Below, one piece after another: positions 51,301-60,600 of a DNA stretch of 64,000 bases. Each line of letters opens with the position of its first letter. The first letter of the stretch is position 1. Both the position numbers and the translations under genes were made by a program. The stretch is from Acanthochromis polyacanthus. Lineage: Eukaryota > Chordata > Actinopteri > Pomacentridae. The notes below the pieces were generated by a model. It ran no database searches and was not told the origin of the DNA. It was given only the letters and a program-made list of their open reading frames with translations. The stretch covers positions 5,412,268-5,476,267 of the forward strand of contig NC_067125.1 in NCBI RefSeq assembly GCF_021347895.1, read 5' to 3'.

Positions 51301-54300
51301 CACACAAGGCAAAAATATTTTCTGGCGCCGTAAATAAAGACAACAGGAGGGTTAAGACACATAAGCTTGACAATCCTGGTAAAATATAGCTTCAAATAAG
51401 ATTTCCCAGCTAATTTTAATATCTCAACATTTTAAATACATCTTATTGCAAGAAATCTTACCAAGACATCTTTCACTTGTTCTATTGGCAGATTATTTAA
51501 CTTATTTCAAAGTAAAAGTTCCTTGTTCTTGTTTTGAGAGGAGCATTTTTTTCCAGCGTAGGCATAATTTATTTGTCAATGCCGCTGATTTAGATAAAGA
51601 TTAGACCACATTTTCTGACTTTTCTTACCACTGCATTCCCTCTGGCATGGGAACAACCTGGGATCTTCCAGGAGGAATCAACCAGGGATCAGAACACCTG
51701 GGCTAATGCGCTGTAACAGCTGCCTCCTTGACTGAAATCCTCAAACAGCGGCAGATAATGGCATGGTATTCAAGAGTGAATAGAACTTGCTAACTTAAAT
51801 TAATTTTCCTGGCAACAACTCCTTCATTCATTATTTAACTCAGCTCTGCAAAATCTGCTCCTGCACCACCTAACTGGTGCTAGAGAACATTTTACAATGG
51901 ATACCAAGAAACAGATCAGGATCTGTTGTTCTATGTCAGCTAAAGTGAAACACGAGGTCCTGGTGCATGCTTGTTTCGAGGTAAATGACATCTAATTGTA
52001 ATGTGAAAATCTCACCTTTGACCTGAAGAAGCGAATCACTTGAGCAATGTCAAAGTTCTGGTCTGCACACAGCATGTCTCCGGCGATCTGCTCACACAGA
52101 GAACAAGTGCTAATCACACAGCTGACAGTGATGTGAGCGACTGATTATTGTTGAACCACATACCACCACGATGTCGTCCTGCAGCTTGCGGCTGCGTATG
52201 ACCAGTTCCAGGTCGGCCACGGCACCGAGACGGTCCTCCAACGTAGTGCTGCCATCATTTATCACATTTTCCACCGGGAAATCATTAGCTGTGGCCCAGC
52301 GCTCGTAATGCTTATACCTGCTCAGTGTGGAGAACGGGAATAGAAGGAAAATAAAAGCAGCTTGGACACCGAACTGTGGCAGAATTTCAAAATGAACAGC
52401 AGCTGGTTCATACAACAGTTACAACTCACTTGTCTGCATTAGTGACCAGATACACTTCTGTGAACAGCTGTCGCCTGGAGACAAAACACACATGCCGTTA
52501 AAGGAACCACTAACAGAAGAGCAGCAGAGGTTAGTCCTGTCCATATTGGGGTCGCTCTTACGTACATGTTGACGGTTTCCCACCAAAAGTCAAGGATCTT
52601 TTTTCCTCCTGTGCCAGGAAGCAGGGCCTTAGGTACCCCGGTCAGGTGGCTGTACAGGCCTGTGTCATCATTCTGGGAGGGAGAGGATTCAAATACAGGC
52701 TACACATGACTGGAGTGACAAACTACACATTGTCAGTGTGCTTCAAGGCCCGACGTGCCGTTTTCAAGGACACCAGTTTGGATTTTGGCCGAACTAACAG
52801 CTATTTGCTCTATATCAACAACGTAGGTGATGCTGAACAACTCTGTGAGATTATTCATAGTATACTGTAAACTTTTTATAGTCATCCAAGTTTTTATTTA
52901 GTGATTTTTTTATTTTAACAATGACATAAATAAGTGACAAGAGATAGTAAAAGACCGTGGTACAGACAGAACTGTTCATGCTTTGATCAGCATTTTTACC
53001 AAAACTGGGCTGCCCCTAAATTTTTTCTATTTTTCACTGATCAGTATCAAAGCCTGTACTACATCAATCAAGCAGCTCTTGCTAACGATCATTCTGCAGG
53101 TCTCTGGGATTTTGCTTCTCTTTGTGATGATCTCCAGGTCTTTGAAGTTGAAACTTCCTTACACCACTCTGGTCTTCAGTTCACTCCACAGATTCTCAGT
53201 GGATTCAGGTCTGAACTCTGCTAATTATTTTTTCACCACTTTGGTTGTATGTCTCAAGTCACTGTTTTTGTTAGAAAGTTCATGCCGTCCAAGAACTACA
53301 TTTTCCCCAACTTGTGGCATACTCACCACCATGCTAGATTGTGGTGATGGTGTTCTTGGAATCTAAGGTTTCTCCTGTCTTACACCTAGCCCTGTAACCA
53401 AACAACTCTTCATCTCATCTGGCCACAGAACTGTTGACCAAAAGCTTTCTGTTTTGAAGTGAAGTCCTTCTTCATCTTGTTGCTACCTGAACCTCTCACA
53501 TCTATCAGGATGCTCTTGGTGATGATTCTTGAATTCTTCTTTGCCTTTACCACCACATTCTTGCCAGTGCAGGGGTCACTTCTGGTTTCCTACAACACCC
53601 TTTGAAATTTTTCATTGGTACTTGAAAACCCTTGAATATCACTCTACATCCTTCACTGTCTTGTCTTGTGATGGACCCCAATAGCAGCTCACCAAGTTCT
53701 TTGGTTTAAATCATAACTTGTAAAGGACTAGAAACTGAATTAACACTGCGATAGTTTAAATTCCTCCAAGTCCATTCAGCACCTCCAAGTCCGAGGCCAT
53801 GGTTCTCTGCCGGAAACTGGTGGATAGCTCCCTCCGGGTTAGGGGGGAGTTTCTTCCCCAAGCGAAGGAGTTCAAGCATCTCGGGATCTTGTTCAAGAGT
53901 GATGGGATAATGGAGCGTGAGATGGACAGGCGGATTGGTGCAGAAGCAGCAGTAATGCGGGCGTTGTATCAAACCGTCATGGTGAAGAGGGAGCTGAAAA
54001 AAAAGGCGAAGCTCTTAATGCCCATCTACATCCCAACCCTCACCTATGGTCATGAGCTCTGGGTAGTGACCGAAAGAACAAGATCATGGATACAAGCGGC
54101 TGAAATGAGCTTCCTCTGTAGGGTGTCTGGACTCAGCCTTAGAGATAGGGTGAGGAGCTCAGACATCTGGAGGGAGCTCGGAGTAGACCTGCTGCTCCTT
54201 CGTGTCAAAAGGAGCCACTTGAGGTGGTTTGAACATCTGATTTGGATGCCTCCAGGGAGACTTCCTTTGGAGGTTTTCTGAACACATTCACCTGGGAGGA

Positions 54301-54552
54301 GACCCCAGGGCAGACGCAGAACCTGCTAGAGGGATTATATAGCTCATCTGGCCTGGGAAAGCCTTGGGATCCCTCAGATAGAGCTGGAAAGCGTCAGTGG
54401 GGGGAGAGTTGTCTGGAATGACCTGCTTCATCAGCTGCCTCCGCAACTCGACCCGGATAAGTGGAAGAGGATGGATGGATGGTTGGATGGATGGATGAAT
54501 GGATTAAATTCACTATAAGCATTTCTAAAACAACTTGAAACTTATTGGTCAA

Positions 54553-54606
<54 letters not shown>

Positions 54607-55411
54607 TGCAATTCAAAATTTGGCTATGAATAACTAGTTGTTAAACTGCATGCGTCAAGAGTGAACTTTTTTAATTTAATAGCTGGTAGCTGTTAAATTA
54701 TCTACAAATCACCAAGATACATTAGATCTTTGTATGCATAGAATGTTTCTAACCTGAGGTTTTAATTAATGTCAAATGGAGCTACTGGAGACATTACTTG
54801 TACTATTTCACAACCTCAGGATCATATGAGGACTCTCAAAAGGCTTAACACGCTCCGCACTCTTTGGTAGTGGACACGCCAAACTTAATGAAAGAATCTA
54901 GCTCTGTTGTCTTATCGTTCTGTCTCGATAAATACCCTTACTTATTAAACCGATAAAAGCTGCCGTGTCAAGCATTACATAGGCAACAATAATTCGGCAC
55001 ACACGTTAAATCAAGAACTGGCACGGAATTTTACTAAACCTCAACTTTAGGAAATTCCTATACCACAACGCTCTGTAAAGGGCGGTGAAGAACAGAGTGG
55101 GGTATTAATATAAAAAATGTTATTTATGGAAATAACATGATGTTTTTGCTGTTGTGTAAGAGCCGAATGCTCTAAAGTATCGTTCTGGTTTCACAGACAT
55201 CCGAAGTGATAACCTACAGGTGCAAACACAGCCTACACGTAAAGCAAGGGTGAATTAGCTCTTTCTTCAATGCAATTCTGTACAGTGGCCGCTTCACAAC
55301 TAACCCTGGACTTCGGACTGCTTTAAGTTGTGCTGCAAGATCTAACCGACTTACCTTAATTTGAGTCTCCAAAACGGTGCCATGACCGGCTACCAGCAGT
55401 ATACAGATCAT
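39396..55411 (-). CDS. gkup: Bifunctional glucuronokinase / UDP-sugar pyrophosphorylase-like protein, complete, 23 coding exons
   Basis: Predicted to phosphorylate D-glucuronate to glucuronate-1-phosphate and, through its other half, form UDP-glucuronate in the cytosol; no signal peptide is visible. Coding exons in transcript order: 55355-55411, 52566-52672, 52430-52474, 52164-52317, 52016-52087, 49760-49848, 49484-49637, 48065-48142, 47596-47687, 46305-46410, 46128-46207, 45969-46037, 43988-44048, 43825-43841, 43675-43732, 43479-43571, 43333-43393, 42818-42931, 42130-42187, 41745-41813, 41612-41675, 41401-41472, 39396-39491. They total 1866 nt (621 aa), all junctions GT-AG and in phase. Residues 1-252 are nucleotidyltransferase-like: LVAGHGTVL loop near the start, VPKALLPGTGGKK, VYLVTNADKY, IAGDMLCAD, RFMEKPQDG. 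Residues about 280-621 are GHMP kinase: ARVGLMGNPSDGF, ATP loop GLAGSSAIV (about 389-397), C-terminal KLPGSGGAVVGL (about 571-582). Fold and reaction are inferred from motif similarity to plant glucuronokinase and fish gkup. The symbol is recalled, not searched. Start codon: first ATG of exon 1, directly preceding the glycine loop. Confidence 0.92.
40111..40481 (+). mobile_element. Full-length tRNA-derived SINE, copy E (gkup last intron)
   Basis: tRNA-like head (gtggttagcactttcgcctt, B-box ggttcaaatcc), conserved body, GATG tail. Flanked by at least 8 bp of direct repeat ttattgtc (40103-40110, 40482-40489). It lies in the 1.9-kb intron between the last two gkup exons, antisense to the gene. 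Confidence 0.9.
43825..43841 (-). CDS. gkup: gkup coding microexon (17 nt) carrying the kinase ATP-binding loop
   Basis: A 17-nt exon flanked by a consensus acceptor (ending aaatcaag) and donor gtaaat. It encodes GLAGS plus two bases of the next Ser, joining the upstream NIPRQV to the downstream SAIVSATLK and giving the GHMP-kinase loop GLAGSSAIV. Its length is not a multiple of three, so skipping it would both delete the loop and shift the frame. It is far below the size ordinary gene finders accept. Confidence 0.88.
45119..45634 (-). mobile_element. tRNA-derived SINE, copy F, interrupted by a hAT fragment
   Basis: Reverse SINE body: ctacaccgcttgatcctctt, ctggagtctgtcccagctga up to 45241, then after the interruption caatcacactcacattgaca, aactccatgcagaaagattc to the head remnant gtgctaaccacc. 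Lies in the gkup intron 44049-45968. Confidence 0.8.
45242..45425 (+). mobile_element. hAT element 5' fragment inserted in SINE copy F
   Basis: Starts tagggctgcaactaacgacg, the terminus of the foldback at 63511, and shares tcatcaaaagcggaagtgag. It then continues into unique sequence (gcaatgcaacagaaatcacc). A small inverted repeat (ccaatgacgtat 45281-45292 / atacgtcattgg 45304-45315) is inserted near the end. The opposite terminus is absent. Confidence 0.7.
46904..47271 (+). mobile_element. Full-length tRNA-derived SINE, copy G (gkup intron)
   Basis: Complete head, body and GATG-type tail; flanked by gatttggtatcc (46892-46903) and gattgggtatcc (47272-47283), 11 of 12 matching. Very similar to copy E, so both are relatively young. 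Confidence 0.9.
47488..47540 (+). repeat. Short LINE/SINE 3' end fragment
   Basis: gtgagtttcccggtgaggga followed by tcgataaagtttatctcatc resembles the 3' terminus (gggatcaataaagtatctatc) of a common fish retroelement. Too short to assign. Confidence 0.35.
48143..49483. other. gkup intron without recognisable feature
   Basis: 1.34-kb intron between the exons at 49484-49637 and 48065-48142. Only a chance ORF (48179-48454). No repeat recognised. Confidence 0.5.
49990..50620 (+). pseudogene. Decayed Tc1-like transposase remnant
   Basis: Frames with stops and shifts still read NVLWTNGTKD (degraded WTDE), [15 protein letters not shown], and further on WATAT-poor catalytic-half words such as EWAKIPS. 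The region ends ccaagggttcacttaccg, like a Tc1 terminus. It lies in the gkup intron 49849-52015, opposite in orientation to the gene. Confidence 0.7.
50667..51558. mobile_element. TA-flanked MITE interrupted by a TTAA-flanked element (composite 1)
   Basis: Outer element: left end cactgcaaaaattcaaaatc after TA, right end gagcatttttttccagcg before TA; its body has ggtaaaatatagcttcaaat and cttgttctattggcagatta. The same outer family recurs at about 58681-59770. It is split by the insertion at 50851-51351. Confidence 0.7.
50851..51351. mobile_element. piggyBac-type MITE nested in composite 1
   Basis: Flanked by TTAA at 50847-50850 and 51352-51355. Ends ccgttgcgtcgtcctg and caacaggaggg resemble the ccctc...gtcct termini of piggyBac-like fish MITEs. 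AT-rich interior with long T runs and a G8-9 tract at about 51022; no coding capacity. Confidence 0.7.
53030..53610 (-). pseudogene. Old Tc1-like transposase remnant in gkup intron 1
   Basis: Reverse strand keeps decayed catalytic landmarks: a ctgtggccagatgag segment (before the first Asp), ctagcatggtggtg (KHGGG position) and gacctgaatccactgagaat (DLNP.EN position). Many stops and frameshifts; terminal repeats not identified. Confidence 0.55.
53785..54505 (+). mobile_element. 3' end of a non-LTR retrotransposon (Rex3/RTE-like) with GATG tail
   Basis: ORF 53799-54281 encodes the C-terminal part of a fish reverse transcriptase: FKHLGILFKSDG, MEREMDRRIGAEAAVMRALY, TLTYGHELWVVTERTRS, AAEMSFLCRVSGLSLRDRVR, LRWFEHLIWMPPGRLP. 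Similar words (GRRPQGRRRT, LAWESLGIP) continue in shifted frames, and the copy ends in a ggatggatgg array (54468-54505). Heavily 5'-truncated. Class named from memory of the motif set and GATG tail; RTE versus another LINE clade is not certain. Confidence 0.75.
54558..54602. repeat. (TA)n microsatellite
   Basis: About 45 bp of uninterrupted TA following the LINE tail. Confidence 0.95.
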
Positions 55412-55560
55412 TGTTGCTTCTCAAATACTTCTGGTGTTTCTTTGAAATGAACGGGTTCAGACTGCAGACGTCTACCAACCGAGTGTCGGCTAAAGGTTCT
55501 AAATGACAGGGTTGATGGAGATGTAGTTCCGGAAAGACCCTTCAAAATAAGACACTCAAT
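55412..55560 (-). promoter_or_regulatory. gkup: Probable gkup 5' UTR and proximal promoter
   Basis: The 150 bp upstream of the gkup ATG contain an ETS-like core (ttccggaa at about 55527-55534), a common proximal element of housekeeping promoters. No TATA box or CACGTG E-box is seen here. The call rests mainly on position; an upstream non-coding exon is possible. Confidence 0.3.
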
Positions 55561-55596
55561 TGTAAACATGTAAACGTGCATACAGACATGGAGATA

Positions 55597-55991
55597 CAGC
55601 GCCCTCCATAATTATTGGCACCCCTGGTTAAGACGTGTTGAAAGCCTTCAGATAAATTCAGTTTTCATAGCAGAAGCCTACTCTCACACTGGAAATTGTA
55701 GAAAAATGTATTATAGGAGAAGATTAGGTGCTGTTTTGTTGGCAAAAGGGGGTTGTACAAAGTATTAACATCAGTGCTGCTAATAATTGCGGCACACATG
55801 ATTTGATGTAAAAGAATTATTTCTAAATGTGTGATTTTTTTTTTCCCCCACTGAATAAATGCACTTCAATTAAAGGTTGGATTTTTCTCTTTTTTCCATT
55901 GTGGCCTATATTATTTAGAAAAAAAAAAGAATTTATTAGAAGCTAAAGAACACATCTTAACCAGGGGTGCCAATAATTATGGAGGGCGCTG
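55597..55991. mobile_element. Tc1-type MITE (cagcgccctccataatta family)
   Basis: Inverted ends cagcgccctccataattatt and aataattatggagggcgctg with TA on both sides; about 395 bp. Both arms also carry the ggcacccctggttaagacgt / cttaaccaggggtgcc pair. Non-coding. Located just upstream of the gkup promoter. Confidence 0.88.
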
Positions 55992-56879
55992 TAAATACAA
56001 TGTTCTAAAAGATTTTGTAAACAAATCAGTTCTTAATCGTTTAACCAATTCATCGAGTTTAATAAAACACAGTTGAAAGTGGCTGATGACATAGTATATT
56101 ATTTGATATTTTTTATTATAAAGACATACATAGCCTACCTACAATGCGATGCTTACCAACTCCTGTTTACTTACTTAGTTACATTGTTGCAATGCAATTA
56201 TTGTCCCCAATGAGGCTTCATGAAACATAGAAAAATACAAAGCAAAATGTGTTGGACTATGAACTCAATGACAAGCTTGGTATCAACTGGTCAAAGTAAT
56301 ATTGATAGAAGACGTCAATGAAAGAATACATGCTTGGAGACATTAATGAGAGTGCTTTTGATACAGAAATGCGCAGGACTGCAGAGAGGTGTGCTACAAA
56401 GCAAGTTTGATCTAACCAGGATTTCTTTGTGTAAGCCGGCTCGACAGGACCCAAACAGAGAGCTAATGGTATCATGATGGTGGTTTTCAACTTTCTTTGC
56501 TGACCCAGGCTTTCTTCAAGGTCTGTACAAGCACCCATAAAACGGACTCTCCTCCAACACAAAATGGAGTCACAAAGAACAGACTGTTATAATCCAGAAC
56601 TAAGGAATAGAAAAATGTACCACGACAAAAAGCACTGTTATGCAAAAAGAGAGGAATGTGGGTAAAAATCAGGTAATGGTGTAAGCTAAGCTGATATATT
56701 TATTCTACCGATCAATGCTGTCATTTATTTCGAACATGACAGCTGACACTTCAACCTTCATTCATTTAAACATGATACTCAACAAGTACATTTAGGTCTC
56801 ATCGTGACTTCAGTTTTTTGTCAAATAAAAGTGAAATCAATGTTTCTGATAGAATTTTCTTTGTGATAAAAACCAATAA

Positions 56880-56962
56880 GGGCTGCACAGTGGAGTAGTG
56901 GTTAGCACTTTCACCTTGCAGCAACCCTAGTGAGGATAAAGCGGTGTATAGAGAATGGATGT
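56880..56962 (+). mobile_element. Internally deleted tRNA-derived SINE, copy H
   Basis: The first 45 bp of the head (gggctgcacagtggagtagt to cttgcagcaa) are joined directly to the last 38 bp (ccctagtgaggataaagcgg to gaatggatg); about 285 bp of body is missing. Flanks ataaaaaccaataa (56866-56879) and ataaataccaataa (56963-56976) match at 13 of 14 positions. Confidence 0.85.
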
Positions 56963-57607
56963 ATAAATACCAATAAATGCATTCATTTTCTCATCTATTA
57001 GCTGCAGATTGGGCAGCAAATTAGGATCAAAAATTTAAAAAATTTCTGCATCCGCACCAACTGAATGGGATCTACAGCCCGCAGTAATCCAACACTGAGC
57101 AGAATGTCTACCTGTGCAGCACCAGTTACCACGGTAATTTAGCAGGTTCAAGGACAGCCATCTTCATGATACTGAAAACTCTGGTCATTAATCTTGCTTC
57201 GTAGGACACACCTCAGGTTAGGAAAAGAAGGGAACATGAGAAGCTGGTCATGTTTTCGAGCTTACTCTACTGGAGGCTTACTAACAATCAGAATGTTTGC
57301 TGAGGGAGGCATTCAATGAGGGCTTTGCTGAACCAGTGTGACTTGTGAAGCAGATTTTTTTCCTCTCTACGTTATCATGATTGTACTGTAAATACAGAGT
57401 AAAAGTTTGCAATGTTGTAAAAAGCTTCAAAAGCATCTTTTAAGAGTGTCATTTAGCAAAGAAGTTGGATTTCAATATTAATGACAATATTCAGTTATTT
57501 TCCCCTATGCCATGCACGCTCGATCACATATAAAGTATCTAAATGCATTTCAAGTACTCTTTTGGCCCATGTGTGGTTGCCTTCAAATACCCACTGGCAA
57601 CAGGCTT

Positions 57608-60600
57608 CTACTGGGGGTCTGAGCTGGATGATCCCACAATGCCATGCTGTCGCAAAAGATTTCTCAGGATCTGATTCTTGGACTTCCAGTCTTCCACCTG
57701 AGCAACACAAAACACAACAGAAAGGTCAGAACAATGGATATAAATGAAGAAATGACTCAGGATTTGGTATAAGGAACACAAAGACCATGACAAAGATGTG
57801 TGTAACTGTGGAAACACGGAGATTAGAATGACAATTGGTGTTTTATGAGAATGCTATTCATTGTCTATGGAAGTGGTTTCTTGGCAGTGAAACACGTGAA
57901 ACCAAAGTCTGGTGACTAAAATGTGACTTTACGCAGCCTTCAAAGTGTCACTGTATAGTTAACTGGGCTTCAGACTACCGACTGGACAAACAGGAGAAGT
58001 TTTTTTCTATTAAATCAACTTATCCAGAGGGGAATGGGCAGATAACTGAACACTGACAATCCTTGGTTAGATCCTGATGTCTAATTCTCAGTGGTATGCT
58101 GTTCAGACCACTTAAAGTCAGTAAAGCTGGACTAGCTACTCCATGTGTGTTCACTGGCTGCATTTCCCCATCCCTTCATCCATGTGTTTCCTGTGATTTA
58201 TTCATTTCTGGATGATGTCTGACTATATTTTTAGAAACCATTGGATTAGACTGAGCTGAATTACATTCTGAAGTCGGCAGCTTGTGTAAGGAGCTCTATC
58301 GCCATCGTTACTTTCTTTCAGTTGTGAAGGAGTACATCAGTATCACAAAGCGGAAAAACTGAAGACACTTCACAGCTTCAGTCGTTCATACCTCCTGTCT
58401 GAGCAGCTGGTTGTCAATCCTGAGACGATCCAGAACACTGATATCTTCCCCCAGCTTCAGATTGCTCTGTCGAAGTTCCTTGATGTAATCGCAGGCTTTG
58501 GACAAGATCCCCCCTTTACTCTGAAACACAAAACACAGTGGTCTGTTCGCTTTGTTCACGCCAACGTGTGTACATTTCAAAACATGTAACTTTCACTGTT
58601 TACATCCACACTATTCCAGAGTTTAAATCCCATAAAACAGAGACTTCTGAAACGCTGCTGACTCAGACACATTGTCTTCCACTGCAAAAACTCAAAATCT
58701 TATTTTTAGTCAAAATGTCTCATCCCCTTTGATTTAAGATAAATTCATTTAAGTGTCATTTCTATCCTGTTCAGTCAAACAATCATGAAATTATCTTGTT
58801 TTGAGTTGAATTTTACAAGAAAACTGGAAATACGTTTAACCCTCGTGTCGTCCTGAGGGTCAAACTGGCCCGTCTTAAAGTTTGAAAACGTGAAAAAAAA
58901 AACATATGTTCACAGTGAAACTTCTGATGTCCACATTTTCAACATTTCTGGAAAACAAAACAACAAAAACACGAGACAAAAGTCAGACAAAAAAACAACA
59001 AAATGAGACACAAAATGACAAAAATCAGACAAATGACACAAAAAAGAGACACATTTTTGAACATTTTTTGGTGTAAATAAAAGAAAAGTTTTTTAAAAAA
59101 TGTTTCTTTAAGAACATTCACAAAAAAAAATCCAGTCGCTGGATTTTGGTTGAATTTTTTGTGAATGTTCTTAAAGAAACATTTTTTAAAAACTTTTAGA
59201 AGTTTTGCTGATACACATGTAATCACCTTAGATATTTTTTAGGATTTTTTCGTAGGTTTTTACTCATTTTTTGAAAATATTTACAAGAATTTTCTTGCCA
59301 AATATGGGACTTTTTTTGAAATAAAAATTTTAGGAATTATTGGAATTTTCTTCCTGAAGGTTTTGCAAATTTTTTAGAAATTTGAGGAATTTTTTTGCTG
59401 ATTTTTTTCAGACGAGGAAACAATATTTTTTGGTGCCTGTAAATGAGGACAACAGGAGGGTTAAAACATCTCAAATTAGGAGGTTACATGAAAGCAGAAA
59501 TCTATTTTTGAGTGAACATTTTTTTTTAGCATATCTGACTTATTTCAAGACAGCTAAGGTTGGCAATCCTGGTAAAATCTAGCTTAAAATAAGTTTTTCC
59601 AGCTAATTTTAAGATCTCAATATTCTAAATATCAGATGTTATTTCAAGAAATCTTACCAAGCCATTATTCACTTGTTCTATTGGCAGATTTTTTCACTTA
59701 TTTCAAGGTAAAAGTTCCTTGAAATAAGTTTTTTTTCCCCTTGTTTTGAGAGGGGCATTTTTTCCAGTGTAATAATTGGGTCTTATCTCTCACTGATTCA
59801 TCACACTCCGAACACATTACTCTTTCACAGTAAAAGCTCATGTGATACACACTACTGGTCAAAAGTTTCAGAACATCCACTGCGTGCTTCTTCATTGTCG
59901 CTGTAAAACACAAAGCACCGTGTGAGGCTCCTGTCTGCTGACGGAGCTGGATGAACGCTCACCTGTCCCGTCTTGGTGTAGTCAACGTTACAGTCCGGGA
60001 TGGTCTTTGAAAGCTGCACAATCCAGTTGTTGATCTTGTCCCTGCGCCTGCGCTCAACTGTTGAAAGAACATTTGAATTTGACACCATATCTAAATGCCT
60101 GTGGCAAAAAAAAGCATTTACGCCAGACGTGTGCACGGACCTTCGTTGTGCTGCGCTCGTCGTTTCTCATCTCTCGAGGCCCGAGGAGCCTCCTGCTTTC
60201 TAGAAAACACAACAGAAGAAAGACAACAAGCTGTAATAATAATAATAATATCAGCTCCACTTGGTGGAGGAAGAAGATTTCCAATTAGACGAAGCTCGTT
60301 ACTGTTAATTAAATATGACAGTGCTGTAAATCTGTAAACTGTGATGTAATTACGCGATATATGGCTGAGTGCGAGGTGCGATTGTCCGTTGATTAGATCC
60401 CGTCAAAACCTCCTGGGGTGACATCATAACATAAAGCTGACCTGTGAAACAAAAGCTGGCTGTCAGCTGCAGACACAACGTAGAACAAGGCCATGGACAA
60501 CAATTCACACACTAGAAAGCCTTAAAATTATCGGCAATTTTAAAAAACGACTCCTCTCTGTAAAGTTTAAAATGTCTTTCACTTATCGTTCTCAATTACT

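Larger units (their letters stand above)
55412..57607. other. Intergenic region between gkup start and USF stop
   Basis: About 2.2 kb. Holds the gkup promoter, a Tc1-type MITE (55597-55991), an internally deleted SINE (56880-56962) and a possible USF poly(A) signal (minus-strand AATAAA, 56699-56704). Nothing else recognised. Confidence 0.6.
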
